From contig CM069602.1 in assembly GCA_035771175.1 (NCBI GenBank), positions 13,787,116 through 13,851,115 on the forward strand: a stretch of DNA of 64,000 nt, given 5' to 3'. Position 1 is the first letter of the stretch, and every line of letters begins with the position of its first letter. A program made the translations under genes and the position numbers. This document shows, piece by piece, positions 44,601-56,028 of this stretch. Under the pieces are notes generated by a model, which did not search any database, had not been told where the DNA came from, and saw only the letters and a program-made list of their open reading frames with translations. Source of the DNA: Paratinospora sagittata. Its lineage: Eukaryota; Streptophyta; Magnoliopsida; Ranunculales; Menispermaceae.

Positions 44601-47600
44601 CCACCTCTATTGTTACCATGTAGTTTTAATAAGTCACCCTTCCTAATTGGTACATCCAAAGGCCTTCATTAAGTGTGTTCAAACCTCCTTAATCAATTTT
44701 TCTCATTTTATCTCCAATTGGGGCTACTCCTACCATTTCCCGAATATGCTCACTTCTAATTTTATCTTTTAAAGTTCCAACACATAACCATCTTAGCATT
44801 TGCATTTCTATTTCACTTAGTTTGTTAACATGTTGCTTTTAAATTGCCCAACATTTTGTTTCATATAGCATCGTTGGCCTAATAGAAACTCTGTAATATT
44901 TTCCTTTTAACTTCAATAGGATGGACCGATCATATAATACTCTAAAAGCACTCCTCCACTTGACCTATCCTGCTTTAACTATGGCATAGACAAAAAAAAC
45001 ATGATTACCAAAATTAACACCTTGTAGATCTATTGCTGCAATTGAAAAGGTTATGAATTAATTGAGGTTCTATGTTTAAGGGCCAAGACATCAAAAGATT
45101 GATGAAATTGTGAAACTCTAATTATGCAGACTTCTATGTTTTCATGTAAGTAATGTAGCATGATTCGATGTATAGATATTTTTGTGCCTGACACATAGTT
45201 ACTTCAAAAGTCATCCAGCTCTTTACCTGCATCATCATGTAACATAATTGTTTTATTCTACAATTTGTAAGGCTGCTAATTATGTCTTGCAAACTTCTTA
45301 CCACATTTACGCTTATCTTATCACTTGCCCATCATCTAGAAAGAAAGTTCAACATCTTAATCATTTAGTCTGATGTTTTCAAGGCAATGCTTAAGTGATT
45401 AGCCCCATTTAGGCAAGGTCACGCCAATGCATTGCAAATGATACTTATTTCTAGCACTCTAAGTAAATAATTAATTAGTTTACATATACGAGCCCTACAT
45501 AAATATATATATATATAAAGCCAAATATCTAGCCCCATTTAGGCAAGGCAATGCCAAGGGATCGCAAATGATATTTGTTTATAGCATCCTAAGTAAATTA
45601 ACTATATTTTAAACTATTCAATTTTGTGTCCACAAAATTAAAAATCAGAATAAAAAAAAACATATTGAAAAAAGGACAAATTGGCATATAGTGAAAGTTT
45701 AACGATTTAAAGAACCATGTTTGATGTAATACTTTTAACAAAAATAAAAAATAAAAGATAATTTGCAAACTTAGAAATATAAGTATAACAGTAGAATTAA
45801 AAGTTACAAGCTATCCAATCAAATTTGTTGCAATATACCCCCAAAAAAAATGCTTGACATATTATTTCGATCCCTTAAACTTTAAAAAAAATTTCACCAA
45901 GTCCAAAATATAATTTTTATGCTAGCCAAACACTCCAATGAAATATTTTAATTCTTGCTAACCCAAAATGGCAATGACATTAAAAGTTAGTCAGCTCATA
46001 ACAGATGAGATAGATATCATGTGCAACAACAGAAGGATTTTTTTAGACCAGCTCACAATACCCTTTTCTTCTAAAATATGTAGATTGGTTTCCACTTTAT
46101 ATAGTATGAGAGATGAAATGGTTCAATTTTGCAGTAGACTCCAACAAGAGTTCTTATCCCCCCCCGGGCACAAATAAAAAAGATGAAGATGATATAAAGA
46201 CCTACCGAGCAGGAAGATCATATGCATTGGTAACTTTTGCCATCCCAGTTCGGCATCCACCCTGTTAAAAGTTAAGGGAGCATTAGATCACAACAGAAAG
46301 GTTTTGCAGTTGATGACAAACAAATCAATGAAAGAAATGCTATGAGAACATTCAATCCTGTTTTTAGCATACAATTTTCTATGTACGACATAAACCAGCC
46401 TAGGATCAGATTGCATGCAGAGATGATTAAATTACCAATTATTGCATATTTTCATTGTAACAAGAAGTAAATTGATGCATTATGTACAGACCACACACAA
46501 CTCACTTGAAGACCTTAATTGATGTTTTAAGATGGTGGAGTAAATGTTTGTGAGCAGGAACTAATAAGATGACCAAAAATCAGCTATTGGATCATGAACA
46601 TCTATATATGGGCCCATTGACTTATTTATGTATTGAAAATAGCTTATGCCGTACGTCCAAACCCCATCATCATCCCTATTTTCTGCTAGGGAGCCCCCTT
46701 CCATATCAGACAAAATAATCTAATCTAATCATGTAGCTCTCATCATGACATTTGCGGTCAAAGGATAGTCTACCAGGGGTTTGCTTCAATACCATTATAT
46801 TACGATCTAGGTTTTGCCACTTAGGCCACAATATCATCTATTTTAGGTCAGGTCGAACTCTCTGCCAAATCCACCTAAGGTTTTCAAAACATCAAGAATA
46901 GATTATGCAATGGAGCATTTATGAGTTAGCCCCAATTTTTTATAATTATTTGATGAGGGCCGCATATTTTATGAGGGGTATCGCAAGGAGTGGGAAAAAC
47001 ATGCAGGCATCAATTTGCCTAACAAAACAATTATAGGCCAATACTCAACACAAACTAACTCAATTAAGCCTTTTTCCAACTACATGGGGTCGGCTACATG
47101 AATCTGCATCCTCCACTCTGCTCTCTCATAGGCTAGTGCAAATCCAATTTATATATGGTCCTTTCTAAATTCTTCAAAAAAGCAAAGCTTTTAATTCATA
47201 ATCTATTTTTCATAAGAATGAATTAACAGAAAGATCATGGATTTGAATTTCTTATTACACCCCTGATAGTTTAATTTCCTTATTATGGACAATACTTGAT
47301 CCAAAAGCTCATGATATTACAGAATCTTCAACTATGATATCAAATGGTTCAACATTTTCCTGAACATGTAACTGCAAGTCTGCAAGCATCTCATACGAGC
47401 TCAAAGAATAATAGCACATCTTTTCACACTCTGTTGGAGATACACTGGCAACTAACACACAGATCCCCCCCCTTCCCCCAACACCAGTGTTGAATGGTGG
47501 TGCACATGCCTGTTACTTGTGTGTCATAACACATAAATCACTGAATTAACTTAATATGCTAAAAATGGCTCTGAAATGCCTACATGCCTCATGCCTCGCA

Positions 47601-48798
47601 GTTTCTCTTTTGTGCAGACAATTCCCATAGTTATTTTTGAAAACCCTTCTTTCAAGTGGCAGTGTTACCTCAGCGTATTGTGACAAAGGAAAATTATTAA
47701 AAAGATGCACCTTTCTCTTCCCTATCTCAGTCGTTTTTAATTATTGGAAAAAAAAAAAAAAAAACAGAGGCTGGATTCTTGAGAGAAACACATAACATGC
47801 GGCTCGATGCAGGCATGATGTGAACACATGCAGCATACTGATAGTAAAACACCGTTCTCGACTAAATGAGCCATTTAAGTAGCAATGATTATCCCCTATT
47901 TGCAAAGAGAACCTAAGCACGCAGTTTATTCACCAAAAACCTTATCCCTATTCCACAATAATTCATCACATACCAGTTTAGCAAATTTTAACAGCATGCC
48001 ATGTGTAGCAACTCATGTCTATGTATGCCACTACCTAGTATTAGCAAACCAGTGCCTAAGTTTGAATTTCAAAATTAAATAAGATTCAACTAAAAATTGG
48101 TAGTTGAGCAAACAAACAAACTCAAATAAATCTTTCCTACCAACGTCGCACACTCTTCCGCAAGACCAGGGCCAGCCGCAGCATGCAAACCAGGACTACT
48201 ATGGGCTTCATCCAAATTCTGTGTCAGAAATCAATAATCAAATATCAGCAATAAATTCACTCTTTAAAAAAGACCCCCCCCCCCCCCCCATCATTCTATA
48301 ACTCATGAACCCAATTATGCTCAAGAGACCACAAAATTGTTGTTAAAATACAAATTAAATTAATGCATGAGCCAGCCAGACTAACTGAAAATTACTCAAT
48401 TGAGATAAACACAATATCTTTTAGTTTTACACAAATTTCAAATTTTCAATGGTAATAAAAATCAGAGAGTACTTATTCCTTACCTCATTAGTTGAGTTAA
48501 CAACAGCATCTACTTCAAGATTCCAAGGGTTCCCTCGCCAAAGATATATCTTTGAATTGATTTCATGGTCAACGGGAAACCTCGACACGATTCCATTGCC
48601 ACCGCTCTCTTCTACCGAAGCAGATGTCAGAGGATCCAAAAAGTGCGAGTTTGGAATCAAAGGATCTTCATGTTCATATTCCAAAGATCTCTGCTCAGCA
48701 TCAATCCAACGCGGAACTTGATCAAGCTTAACCACATACTCTCCACTATCTGTCGGTGACCCACCCCGTGTAGTGGCCGTAGCCACACTCCTGTACAT
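37085..48798 (-). CDS. GDAP2-type protein: macro domain + CRAL-TRIO (Sec14) domain
   Basis: Coding exons from the start: 48798-48484, 48218-48141, 46261-46206, 43524-43405, 43296-43226, 42648-42555, 42415-42203, 39377-39126, 38829-38721, 38378-38311, 37753-37684, 37605-37531, 37381-37290, 37160-37085. All phases agree and give 562 codons, the length I recall for the Arabidopsis homologue At1g69340. ATG 48798 (MYRSVATATT) was chosen because the frame further upstream has only a TTG. Residues about 85-245 are the macro domain (VDAVVNSTNE, RRVIHTVGPKY, ALGCIYTEA-type core). The Gly-rich catalytic loop is replaced by SSPGLHAAAGPG, so it may bind rather than cleave ADP-ribose. Residues about 400-545 are a Sec14-like lipid-binding fold (RPVMVVVGAHF, ERFVLYVVK, YVLHPTLGLK). 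Function in plants is not established. Confidence 0.95.
38600..38638. repeat. (TA)n microsatellite in GDAP2 intron 9
   Basis: About 19 TA units in an intron, 80 bp downstream of exon 9 in the gene's direction. Confidence 0.95.
40508..40600 (+). mobile_element. RTE-type LINE 3' end in GDAP2 intron 7
   Basis: It has the RTE tail pattern (GCAGATTCATGTAATTTAAC, then CATAGTTGGGAAAAAGG) and ends in the tail ATTGAGTTGAGTTGAG. It lies on the strand opposite to the gene. Confidence 0.7.
41634..41668. repeat. (TA)n microsatellite in GDAP2 intron 7
   Basis: About 17 TA units. Confidence 0.95.
44430..45000 (-). pseudogene. RTE-type LINE remnant in GDAP2 intron 3
   Basis: On the minus strand, pieces of the reverse-transcriptase C-terminus can be read in broken frames (MLYETKCWAI-like, KLSEIEMQMLRW, IRSEHIREMVG-like). 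The 3' end is the (GTTGA)n tail at about 44435-44460 on the plus strand as CTCAACTCAACTCA. It lies in the same orientation as the host gene and is the homologue of 1855-2625. Confidence 0.75.
47035..47145 (-). mobile_element. RTE-type LINE 3' end in GDAP2 intron 2
   Basis: The tail sequence CAATTAAGCCTTTTTCCAAC, then CATGGGGTCGGCTACATGAA, is the reverse complement of the RTE 3' signature. About 110 bp remain. Confidence 0.7.
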
Positions 48799-49270
48799 TT
48801 TTTCCCGATCCCAAAACCGGATTTCTAGTCTCCCACTCCTCAAATTTTCCCAAATCCTGACCTAGAAACCACAGATTCGCTTAATTCTCCAGCCAAACCC
48901 TAAAAAACCATAAATACCTATTAATCTCTCGGAATCCAAACCTTAGCTAGCGCCTGAAACTATCTAACACCTGGAAAACCTAATCGGTTGGTTTACTTCA
49001 AGCATCCCCTACCAAACAATAAGCTAAATTACATCAGATGAAAAACTCAACCTAATCACCAATTTGCGTTCACCGGGCTCATAAGTTTTAATAATTGAAT
49101 AAAAAAAATTAAAAAAAAGGAAATAAACACAAAATCTCAGGCTCGATTAATGATTAGTTGAAGACATACCGAATCTCGATTCGAATAAGCAGAACCAAAA
49201 GAAAGACATTGGGATGCTTTTTTGGGAGGAGAATTTTTGGGGACGAAAAGGAAGGCCGGAAGATAGGATA
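48799..49270 (-). promoter_or_regulatory. 5' UTR of the GDAP2-type gene with an intron
   Basis: On the minus strand a donor (TTCG|GTATGT) lies at 49170/49169 and an acceptor (TCAG|GATTTGG) at 48857/48856. This removes a 313-bp intron and leaves a 58-nt leader before the ATG at 48798. The upstream non-coding exon probably starts near 49250-49300. The start site itself is not fixed. Confidence 0.55.
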
Positions 49271-50497
49271 GCGTCGCAACCTCGCAATAATCCAACTAAA
49301 CGTATGATCGTGTCTCATATCATATATTTGTGCATGCTGAGTTGAATTTGGAAATTTTGACTTTGCCAGAGAGGTCTTGCATCCTAACAGGAGAAACTCT
49401 TTTGTCTTTTTTCAGCTCCACTTCAATTAACACGATGCTGTTGCAGCCTGGCAGCAGCAACCTCCGTCACCCTTCAATCATTTGACGCGCGTTTCTCCAC
49501 TCAACATCTCGCACCACAAGTTAATTTTCTTCTTTCTTTTTTTTTTAAAATATTCTTTGGGCGTCAAATTTAGTATGTCAATGGTTGTATTAAGAGACGA
49601 TATTGAATCTCATTCTTTAACATAATAATGAAAAAATCAAATACTTACAAAAACATATATTTAAAAATTAAAAAAAAAAAAAAAAAAACCTATGAGATAG
49701 AAGGATGATGCATGTTTGTTGTGATAGCAAAGTGCTAGTTTTTCTAGCTTTTTTGAGATAATTGGTATTGGTGAAGTGGCATAATGTCACAATAAAGTGT
49801 GAAAATGAATGTTTTTTTATACATCATTACAAAAGACGTATGTGATGTGTTAATTGGACCTCTTGGGCCACAATACTACATCCCTTTTTTTTTGTCAAAA
49901 AATAAAATCATAGCTACCATACTTAAATTATCAAAATTGGTAATCATTGATTCAAAGCAAATGCTTAAATAATCAAATAGGAAAAACAAATCTTGTACAC
50001 ACAAATGTAAATAGTTTTTATGCAAGAAGCTTAATTTGTGATCTCAAAATCATTATTAGTTATTGAAATAGCAAGAGAGCTATGTCATAAACTAAATTAA
50101 CATATCAAGTAATTAATGTATGTAAGCTATGGCTAAATAAAATCTAGGGAAGCTAAGAGGGGATTGATATCAGTGTAAGTGAACTATGTTAGGTTATCCC
50201 AATTGGTGGTCAGTTTATACGTGTGAAGAAAAGCCTCATCTATCACACCCTTTGGTGTTTGATTTCTTTCTTGTTAAAATATTTTTCTATAAAATCAAGT
50301 ATGCATTTTACCCGAAAATATCACAATAATAAAAAGCAAAACACCGAGGGTATACTATGACACCTAGCTTTAGGGTTGAGGAAGGCCCCAAACCATCCAA
50401 CACTAGAAATAGAGTCCAGGTTTATTATCAGTATCTCGACCCAACATTAGTAGGGAGAAACGGGTCATCTCTGCCGCCAACCCAAAGCCTGACGAAT
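49271..50497. other. Gene-free stretch upstream of the GDAP2-type gene
   Basis: Promoter-side flank, AT-rich further right; no gene seen. The last ~150 bp look like the non-coding 3' tail of a retrotransposon (see 50498). Confidence 0.5.
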
Positions 50498-50620
50498 GAG
50501 GGGGAGATTGTTAGGGTAATTTTATATTGGTAGTAAAATGAAGGGTCTGGCTATTTTTACCTATCCTTTCTTATCTCTTCACCCACCTCATGTAAAATTT
50601 AAAAAGACAAAAAAAGCCTC
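50498..50620 (+). mobile_element. Possible polypurine tract and LTR start of a degenerate Copia element
   Basis: GAGGGGGAGAT at 50498-50508 is followed directly by TGTTAGGGTAATTTT, the usual arrangement of a polypurine tract and an LTR start. I could not find a coding region or a second LTR. Confidence 0.35.
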
Positions 50621-50931
50621 ATGTGAAGTTACAAAAAAGGACAAGTATTAAACTCTTTAAACCTTCTCACCTCTCTTTTCACCCACTCACTCTTTACTCT
50701 AAACTCTTCAACTCTCCAAATCTCCAACTCATTTCAATCTCCAATCTTGTCATTTTCTTGTATTTTTTAAATCAAAAGCATATATTCTCACCATTTTCAC
50801 CCTTTCGAAGTATTTTTTTTTACAAAAACATACCAAAATCGAAGAGAAAAAAAGGCGAAAATGGATTTCGAAACCAAAAAAAATTGCCCCCTAATTGGGT
50901 GTGTTCGACCCTGCATGGACAGACGAATGAA

Positions 50932-50995
50932 ATTTGTCCGACCTTAACAGGTCGAACAAAAAAGAAACCAAAAATAAAATTTGTCCGACCTTAAC
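50932..50995 (+). repeat. Short direct repeat, period 47 bp
   Basis: ATTTGTCCGACCTTAAC occurs at 50932-50948 and 50979-50995. Between the two lies AGGTCGAAC, the complement of GTTCGACC at about 50904. Confidence 0.7.
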
Positions 50996-51095
50996 ATAAT
51001 GGAAGACCTGAATGCAAACTGCGAAAACGAAGGAGCGAAGAATCTGAAGAAGAAGAAAAAGACGATTGCAACTTGCGAAGTTGCGAGAGAGAGTG

Positions 51096-51653
51096 TGTCA
51101 CGCCTGGGTTGCACACAGTGCCCCCTACCCAGGGTGATGAGTACCCCCGCAGGGCATACTCCAGCCATTATATACCACATAATATTGTCACATCCCAATA
51201 CACAACACACCGCAGCGTCTAGTTCCCCGGGATCCTTTGTCCATACTATTCACTCATTTTATGAATAATACATGGCCTCCCCCAGATTCGAACTCACAAC
51301 CTCCTTATAAGGTTTGATTTCGCAATCTGAGTAACCCCCGGGATCAGTGGTTACTCAGCGTGCCCCCTATCCAGGTGTGGGCGCACCCCCTCGGGGCGAA
51401 CGCCAGCCATTATGGATCCATAATATTGTCCCCATCCCGGTACAGCCACCGCCACACAAGGACGTCTCTTGTACACGGGATCATTTGTCCCCACTATTCA
51501 TGACAAACGATCCCGTGTACAAGAGACGTCCTTGTGTGGCTGTGGCTGTACCGGGATGGGACAATATTATGGATCCATAATGGCTGGAGTTCGCCCCGAG
51601 GGGGTGCACCCACACTTGGGTAGGGGGCACGCTGTGCAACCCAGGGTGTGACA
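51096..51653. mobile_element. Fold-back element: three related units, two direct and one inverted
   Basis: It begins TGTCACGCCTGGGTTGCACA and ends with the near-complement (CAACCCAGGGTGTGACA). Inside, 51357-51489 and 51502-51633 are inverted arms of about 133 bp with only a few mismatches and a 12-nt loop. A third, more diverged unit (51096 to about 51260) is in direct orientation to the left arm. All units share CCAGCCATTATGGATCCATA or a decayed form. The flanks GAGAGTG and GAGAGCG could be an imperfect target duplication. No coding sequence. Confidence 0.75.
51268..51346 (-). other. tRNA-like (SINE head-like) sequence inside the fold-back element
   Basis: On the minus strand TTACTCAGATTGCG (box A-like) is followed by GGTTGTGAGTTCGAATCTGG (box B-like) at tRNA-like spacing. 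I do not see a full cloverleaf, so it is more likely a tRNA-derived SINE piece than a tRNA gene. Confidence 0.4.
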
Positions 51654-53427
51654 GAGAGCGAAAAAGTGAAGAATTTCTAGAATGAAGAATGAAGAAGATG
51701 CGAGAATGGAGAGAAGAAGTGACGGCGAGAATGGAGTGAGGGGTTCTGCGGTGACGGTAATGGAGAATCAGAGGAGATAGGGTTTTTTTTTATCTAGGTC
51801 GTTTTTATGAGGGTTTTTTCTCTTTTTGTTTAGGTTTAGGGTTTACAATTAAACCAAAATGACATTTATGATTTAAGGCAAAAAAAAGGAAAAAAGAAAT
51901 TAGGGGGGGGTCAGAAATTGGAATTGCACATTGTGCGATTCGCACGGGGCGGGGAAAGGGGGCTATTGGGGGGAGGCTAGTCGGGTCGGGTCGAGTCATC
52001 CCCAAAAAACCCAACCAACCCGATTCTTTTGTCAAATCTAACCTAACCCAACCCGACTTGGTCGAGTTTGGTCGGGTCGGGTTTCTTTTACCTCTAACCA
52101 AGATTCTAACACGAGACCAATAGAACCCAGGAGAGCCTTACGCCAGCAAATCGAACCAATGAGCCAATTGTCACGGATGAGTCAATGGGGCAAGGCAATA
52201 CCCGTGTAGCACCCGATAATATCAAGTAACAAAGTCAGCCAATCTGCAAGAAAAGAACAATAACACACACAAAAATAAACAACAAGTAATTTGAAGTATA
52301 TTTGTATTAATATCAAATAAATGTTGTACAATTGGTGTTTACACGAAAGAAATACACACGCACCCTAGGAGAGTAGGTATCGCTAGAGAACTACAAGCTA
52401 GCAATAGCAAGCAGCCACAAGGGACACATGTTGGTAGCTTTACAAGGGACACTTGATTGTAGGGGACACCTAAGCACTACCTCTAGGCGACTACCACCTC
52501 CCCTACAAGGTAGATCTTAAGCTTTTACCCTAATCCCAAAAGGAAACATCAGAATATGAGGCCAATCATATTGGCCCCCAAAATTACAAAACTACCCCCG
52601 ATTACAAAGAAAAAGACATGATGGTGCATGAAACAACATGACCGTGACACAATGTCCTTGGGGGCAAACTCATGCATGTCTTGCATCATGGTGATTTGAT
52701 TATCTCAAGTTCTATCATACATCAAGTAAGAAAATTCGAAAACATAAAAAACTTGTTTAGTTCAAAAGATTTTGAAAATACTTTTTCACTTTTTGTTAAG
52801 GAAATAGGTTGTTTTCAAAAAACGATAAAAAAATAGTTTTCAAGTTTTTTATTTTTGAATTGTATTCTTATTTTCGAATCGCGAACCACAGCCTTAGCAA
52901 AAGTAATTTTAATGCATGTTTAGGAGGAGGACTATGACACGACAATATGATTGGATGTTGATTTCAAATAAATTGTTCTCCTATTAGGTTAACATGGAAT
53001 TTAACAAAGATAGGGAGACTCTGAATTGTTTGGTTGGACCGAAGTGTGATTCAAAGAGCATATCCATTGGCAAAGCTATATATACTGGCTCTCTGAATCA
53101 CTTCCAAGCACAAAGGATTGAATATCCCTAACGCTTATGTCAGAGAATTTCGGTGATCACCTATATTTGTTTTTTAATTGTCTTTTTACCAATCTTAGGC
53201 ATAGGAAATTAAAGGAGACATTGGGAGGCCAAGCGAAATGTATAAAAATATCTTGTGCCATTTGGGAACATTTGGGGACAATGAAAATTGTTGTGAACAA
53301 CTAGTTTTTGCGTTTTGAAGAAATTTAGGATCAGCTTTTTTTTTTTTTTTGGAATTTAAGTGACAAATATAATTTTATTATTTTAATTAAAAAAATATGA
53401 GTATATTTATTTATTCATTATTAGAGG
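51654..53427. other. Gene-free stretch
   Basis: It includes a GGGTCGGGT-type low-complexity block (51980-52085). Text around 52200-52650 looks like decayed LTR sequence, but I could not find a partner copy. No gene recognised. Confidence 0.5.
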
Positions 53428-53437
53428 TTAAAATTGT

Positions 53438-53707
53438 GTAAACGTTGGCTAGCTCTAACGATGTGCATTCGGATCCCTTCATTTGAAGTCGGGAGTTCGA
53501 TTTCCTTCTCTTGCAAATAAGTAAGAGTTTTTTCTCCTCTAATAAAAGTGGGAGCGGGACCATGGTAGTTGGTTCGCATGGTCCTCATCTGGCCCCTTAT
53601 GCCCTTCACCATTGTGTTAGCGTTCTTGGCCCTACTAAGGGGTCTCGGCTTCCTCTGGCCCAGTGCCAACATCCTCTGACCTTGTGTTAGGATTCAAAAA
53701 AAAAGAT
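53438..53707 (+). mobile_element. tRNA-derived SINE, copy 1
   Basis: About 270 bp between perfect 10-bp duplications TTAAAATTGT (53428-53437 and 53708-53717). Box A-like TTGGCTAGCTCTAACG (about 53445) and box B-like GGAGTTCGATTTCC (about 53490) form the polymerase III promoter. The body is shared with copy 2 at 54443 (TGGTAGTTGGTTCG, GGCCCCTTATGCCC). It ends in an A run. Confidence 0.85.
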
Positions 53708-54442
53708 TTAAAATTGTTATCTTTATGGAGAAATAGTTTATAAAAAAGTTAACCATACATATTCCAAATAGTTTATTCACTAGTTATGAGCGAAAAAAAA
53801 ATATACAAAAAAGCTATAAACTGACATGCTCGTTCCGGGATTAGCAGCCGGGGAAAATCCAAAACAAAGTAAATTCATTAATGATACATTTATTTGCAAA
53901 CTCTTTGTTTGGAAAAAGACTTGGTTAAGTTGAGTTGAGTTTATATATTAATTTGCAATAGAATTTCTTAGTGTCGGTAAGAAAGAAATCATTTGCTCAA
54001 GCCTATCCAACAACTCTATAGGACAATGCCAAAAAATGCATGTGAAAAAAAAATGTTTCCAAAGCATTTTTCATTTTAAGAAAATAGTTGAATGCACGCA
54101 CGCACACACACATATACTAGTGAACGTGCACTCGCGTTGTATGTGATGACAATTATATTTTATAATTTATATTTATTTCATTTTAATTTCAAAGGTATGT
54201 AAAAGATTAAGTCTCATAGGTTGTATGTGTCAGTTAAAACAAACATAAAGAAAAATGTGAAAACTGAAAAGGTAGGTTGGTTAGATTAATTATTTCAAAA
54301 AAACCCCTTAATTGTTTATTATATGGGTTCAAATTTCTAATAAATAAAAAAAGTATTATTGAGAGTATAATAAAAGTAGCACACCGTTAATAAGAAGTAT
54401 TGACTTTATAAATAGTATATATATAGTAAGGTGGCGTTTGGT

Positions 54443-54704
54443 GCAAACGTTGGCTAGCTCCAACTGTATGCATCCGAACCCCTTCACTCAAAGTCGAGAG
54501 TTCGATTCTCTCTCCTTGCAAATAAGTGAGAGTTTTCCCTCCCTTCATAAAAGTGAGAGTGAGATCATGGTAGTTGGTTCGTATGGTCTTCATCCGGCCC
54601 CTTATGCCCCTTGCCATTGTGCTCGCCTTTTTGGCCCTACGTCGGCTACCTCTGGCCCCGGTACAAGCATCCCCTGACCTCGTGTCAGCATTCAAAAAAA
54701 AAAA
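54443..54704 (+). mobile_element. tRNA-derived SINE, copy 2
   Basis: Same family as 53438-53707, with box A-like TTGGCTAGCTCCAACTG and box B-like GAGAGTTCGATTCTC, and an A tail before 54705. The flanking 13-bp duplications GGTGGCGTTTGGT (54430-54442) and GGTAGCATTTGGT (54705-54717) differ at two bases. It inserted exactly at the 5' end of a MITE. Confidence 0.85.
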
Positions 54705-54818
54705 GGTAGCATTTGGTAACTCTAATTTCTCCAAACTTTAAATAAAATAGAAGTTGACAAATAGTAGAGATTAAATCTCTAAAATAAAAAACAAAAATGT
54801 TTGTTTTTTCTTGTAGAG
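54705..54818 (+). mobile_element. Tourist-like MITE, remnant
   Basis: The sequence GGTAGCATTTGGTAACTCTA is shared with 63716 onwards (GGTGGTATTTGGTAACTCTA). Both copies follow TAA or TTA, the 3-bp target typical of PIF/Harbinger-type MITEs. This copy is broken by a SINE on the left and a hAT-type MITE on the right. Confidence 0.5.
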
Positions 54819-54826
54819 GTTTATTC

Positions 54827-55332
54827 TAGGGGTGGCAATTCGTGTTGTCGTGTCGAGACATGTGTATAATGAGTATATTGTAAACCTGAACACGACACGT
54901 TTAAATTATATGTGAACACGAACACAACATGTTTAATAAACGGGTTAAACAGTTTATAACCCTTAAAGCTTAAACAAGTTCATTCTAACCTATTTAACAT
55001 GCATAAATTCTAAATTAACATATAAATCAAAAATTCAAAATCAGAATTATACAACCATAGAGTAAAAACCAAATAAAACATTATAAAGTTATAGTTTCAA
55101 TACATGACATAAAATATTAAAAAGTCTTCACACATAACATAAGTCTCAATACAAAATATAATCGTGTTAAATGCAATTTTGAGTTTAGCGGGTTGACCTA
55201 AAATTTAATCGTGTTTAATCGGGTTAAATCTATTTCGACCCATATTTGTTTATGCTAAACCTAGAACCGCTAATTTCATGTCGGTTTTGAGTTGTGTTAT
55301 CGTGTCATGACTTATATATATTGCCACCCCTA
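54827..55332. mobile_element. hAT-type MITE
   Basis: It starts TAGGGGTGGCAATTCG and ends ATTGCCACCCCTA, inverted termini of about 12 bp typical of hAT elements. The 8-bp flanks GTTTATTC (54819-54826) and GTTTATGT (55333-55340) match at 6 of 8 bases. At 506 bp and with no coding frame it is non-autonomous. The right flank overlaps the first bases of the Copia LTR, so it inserted at that junction. Confidence 0.8.
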
Positions 55333-55337
55333 GTTTA

Positions 55338-56028
55338 TGTTAGCAATAATGTAAGGACAAATAAATAAATAACCAAAATAATATTAACATAAACAATAAA
55401 ATTCAAACAACAATATGCTTATAACCAAACAACAAAATAATTTTAGAAATAAACCAAATTCAGCAGAGCAATGGTTGAGCAAGATGAAACCAAGGCCTGT
55501 GTAACACACAGTGTCCTTGAAACATATTCGCCCCTCACGTTGGTGCAAGAGGTAGATCAACGTTTGTCTCCCAGGATACAATAGTAAATAAGCAGCTGAT
55601 TAGCACCTCGTCACTACTAAGGTAAACTGAACTTTGCAAAAGACTATTACCACAGACTAACACTCCTCAAAACTAAAAAGAAAAGAACGAAAGAGGAAGA
55701 AGAGAATTCCTAAAGTAGTAGAAAGCTTTGAGAATTATTGTGTTGAAAATGAGAGAAGGCACCTCCTTTTATACTAGTAGAAGGGGGTGATGCTCGTAAT
55801 GTCCTCATTAAAAGCACTAAATACCCTCAAACATTACAAATTAAATTGAATTAAAACTATATAACGGTTTTTAATTTAATTCAAATTTAAAACTCAATTA
55901 AATCATTTAATTATTACTAACTTTAATTCAATTTAAAACATATAACAATTATTCTAATTTAATTTGAATTTAAAACTCAATTAAATTTAAACTGTTACAA
56001 ATATATTTTTCATTTAATAATTTTTTCA
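55338..56028 (-). repeat. 3' LTR of the minus-strand Copia element
   Basis: It begins TGTTAGCAATAATG on the plus strand and matches 63254-63714 over its first ~450 bp. The inner edge is inferred from a polypurine tract (GTGGGGAATTTT on the minus strand, 56029-56040). The exact edge may differ by some bases. Confidence 0.7.

Noticed and set aside
50623..50994. A 123-codon frame
   Set aside because: Low-complexity, no recognisable domain, and no supporting splice or promoter context; probably within repeat sequence.
51268..51346. A tRNA gene on the minus strand
   Set aside because: Box A- and box B-like motifs are present, but I cannot fold a full cloverleaf with a matching acceptor stem. A SINE head is more likely.
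51805..52101. A 98-codon minus-strand frame
   Set aside because: It is made by GGGTCGGGT-type low-complexity sequence; no homology recognised.
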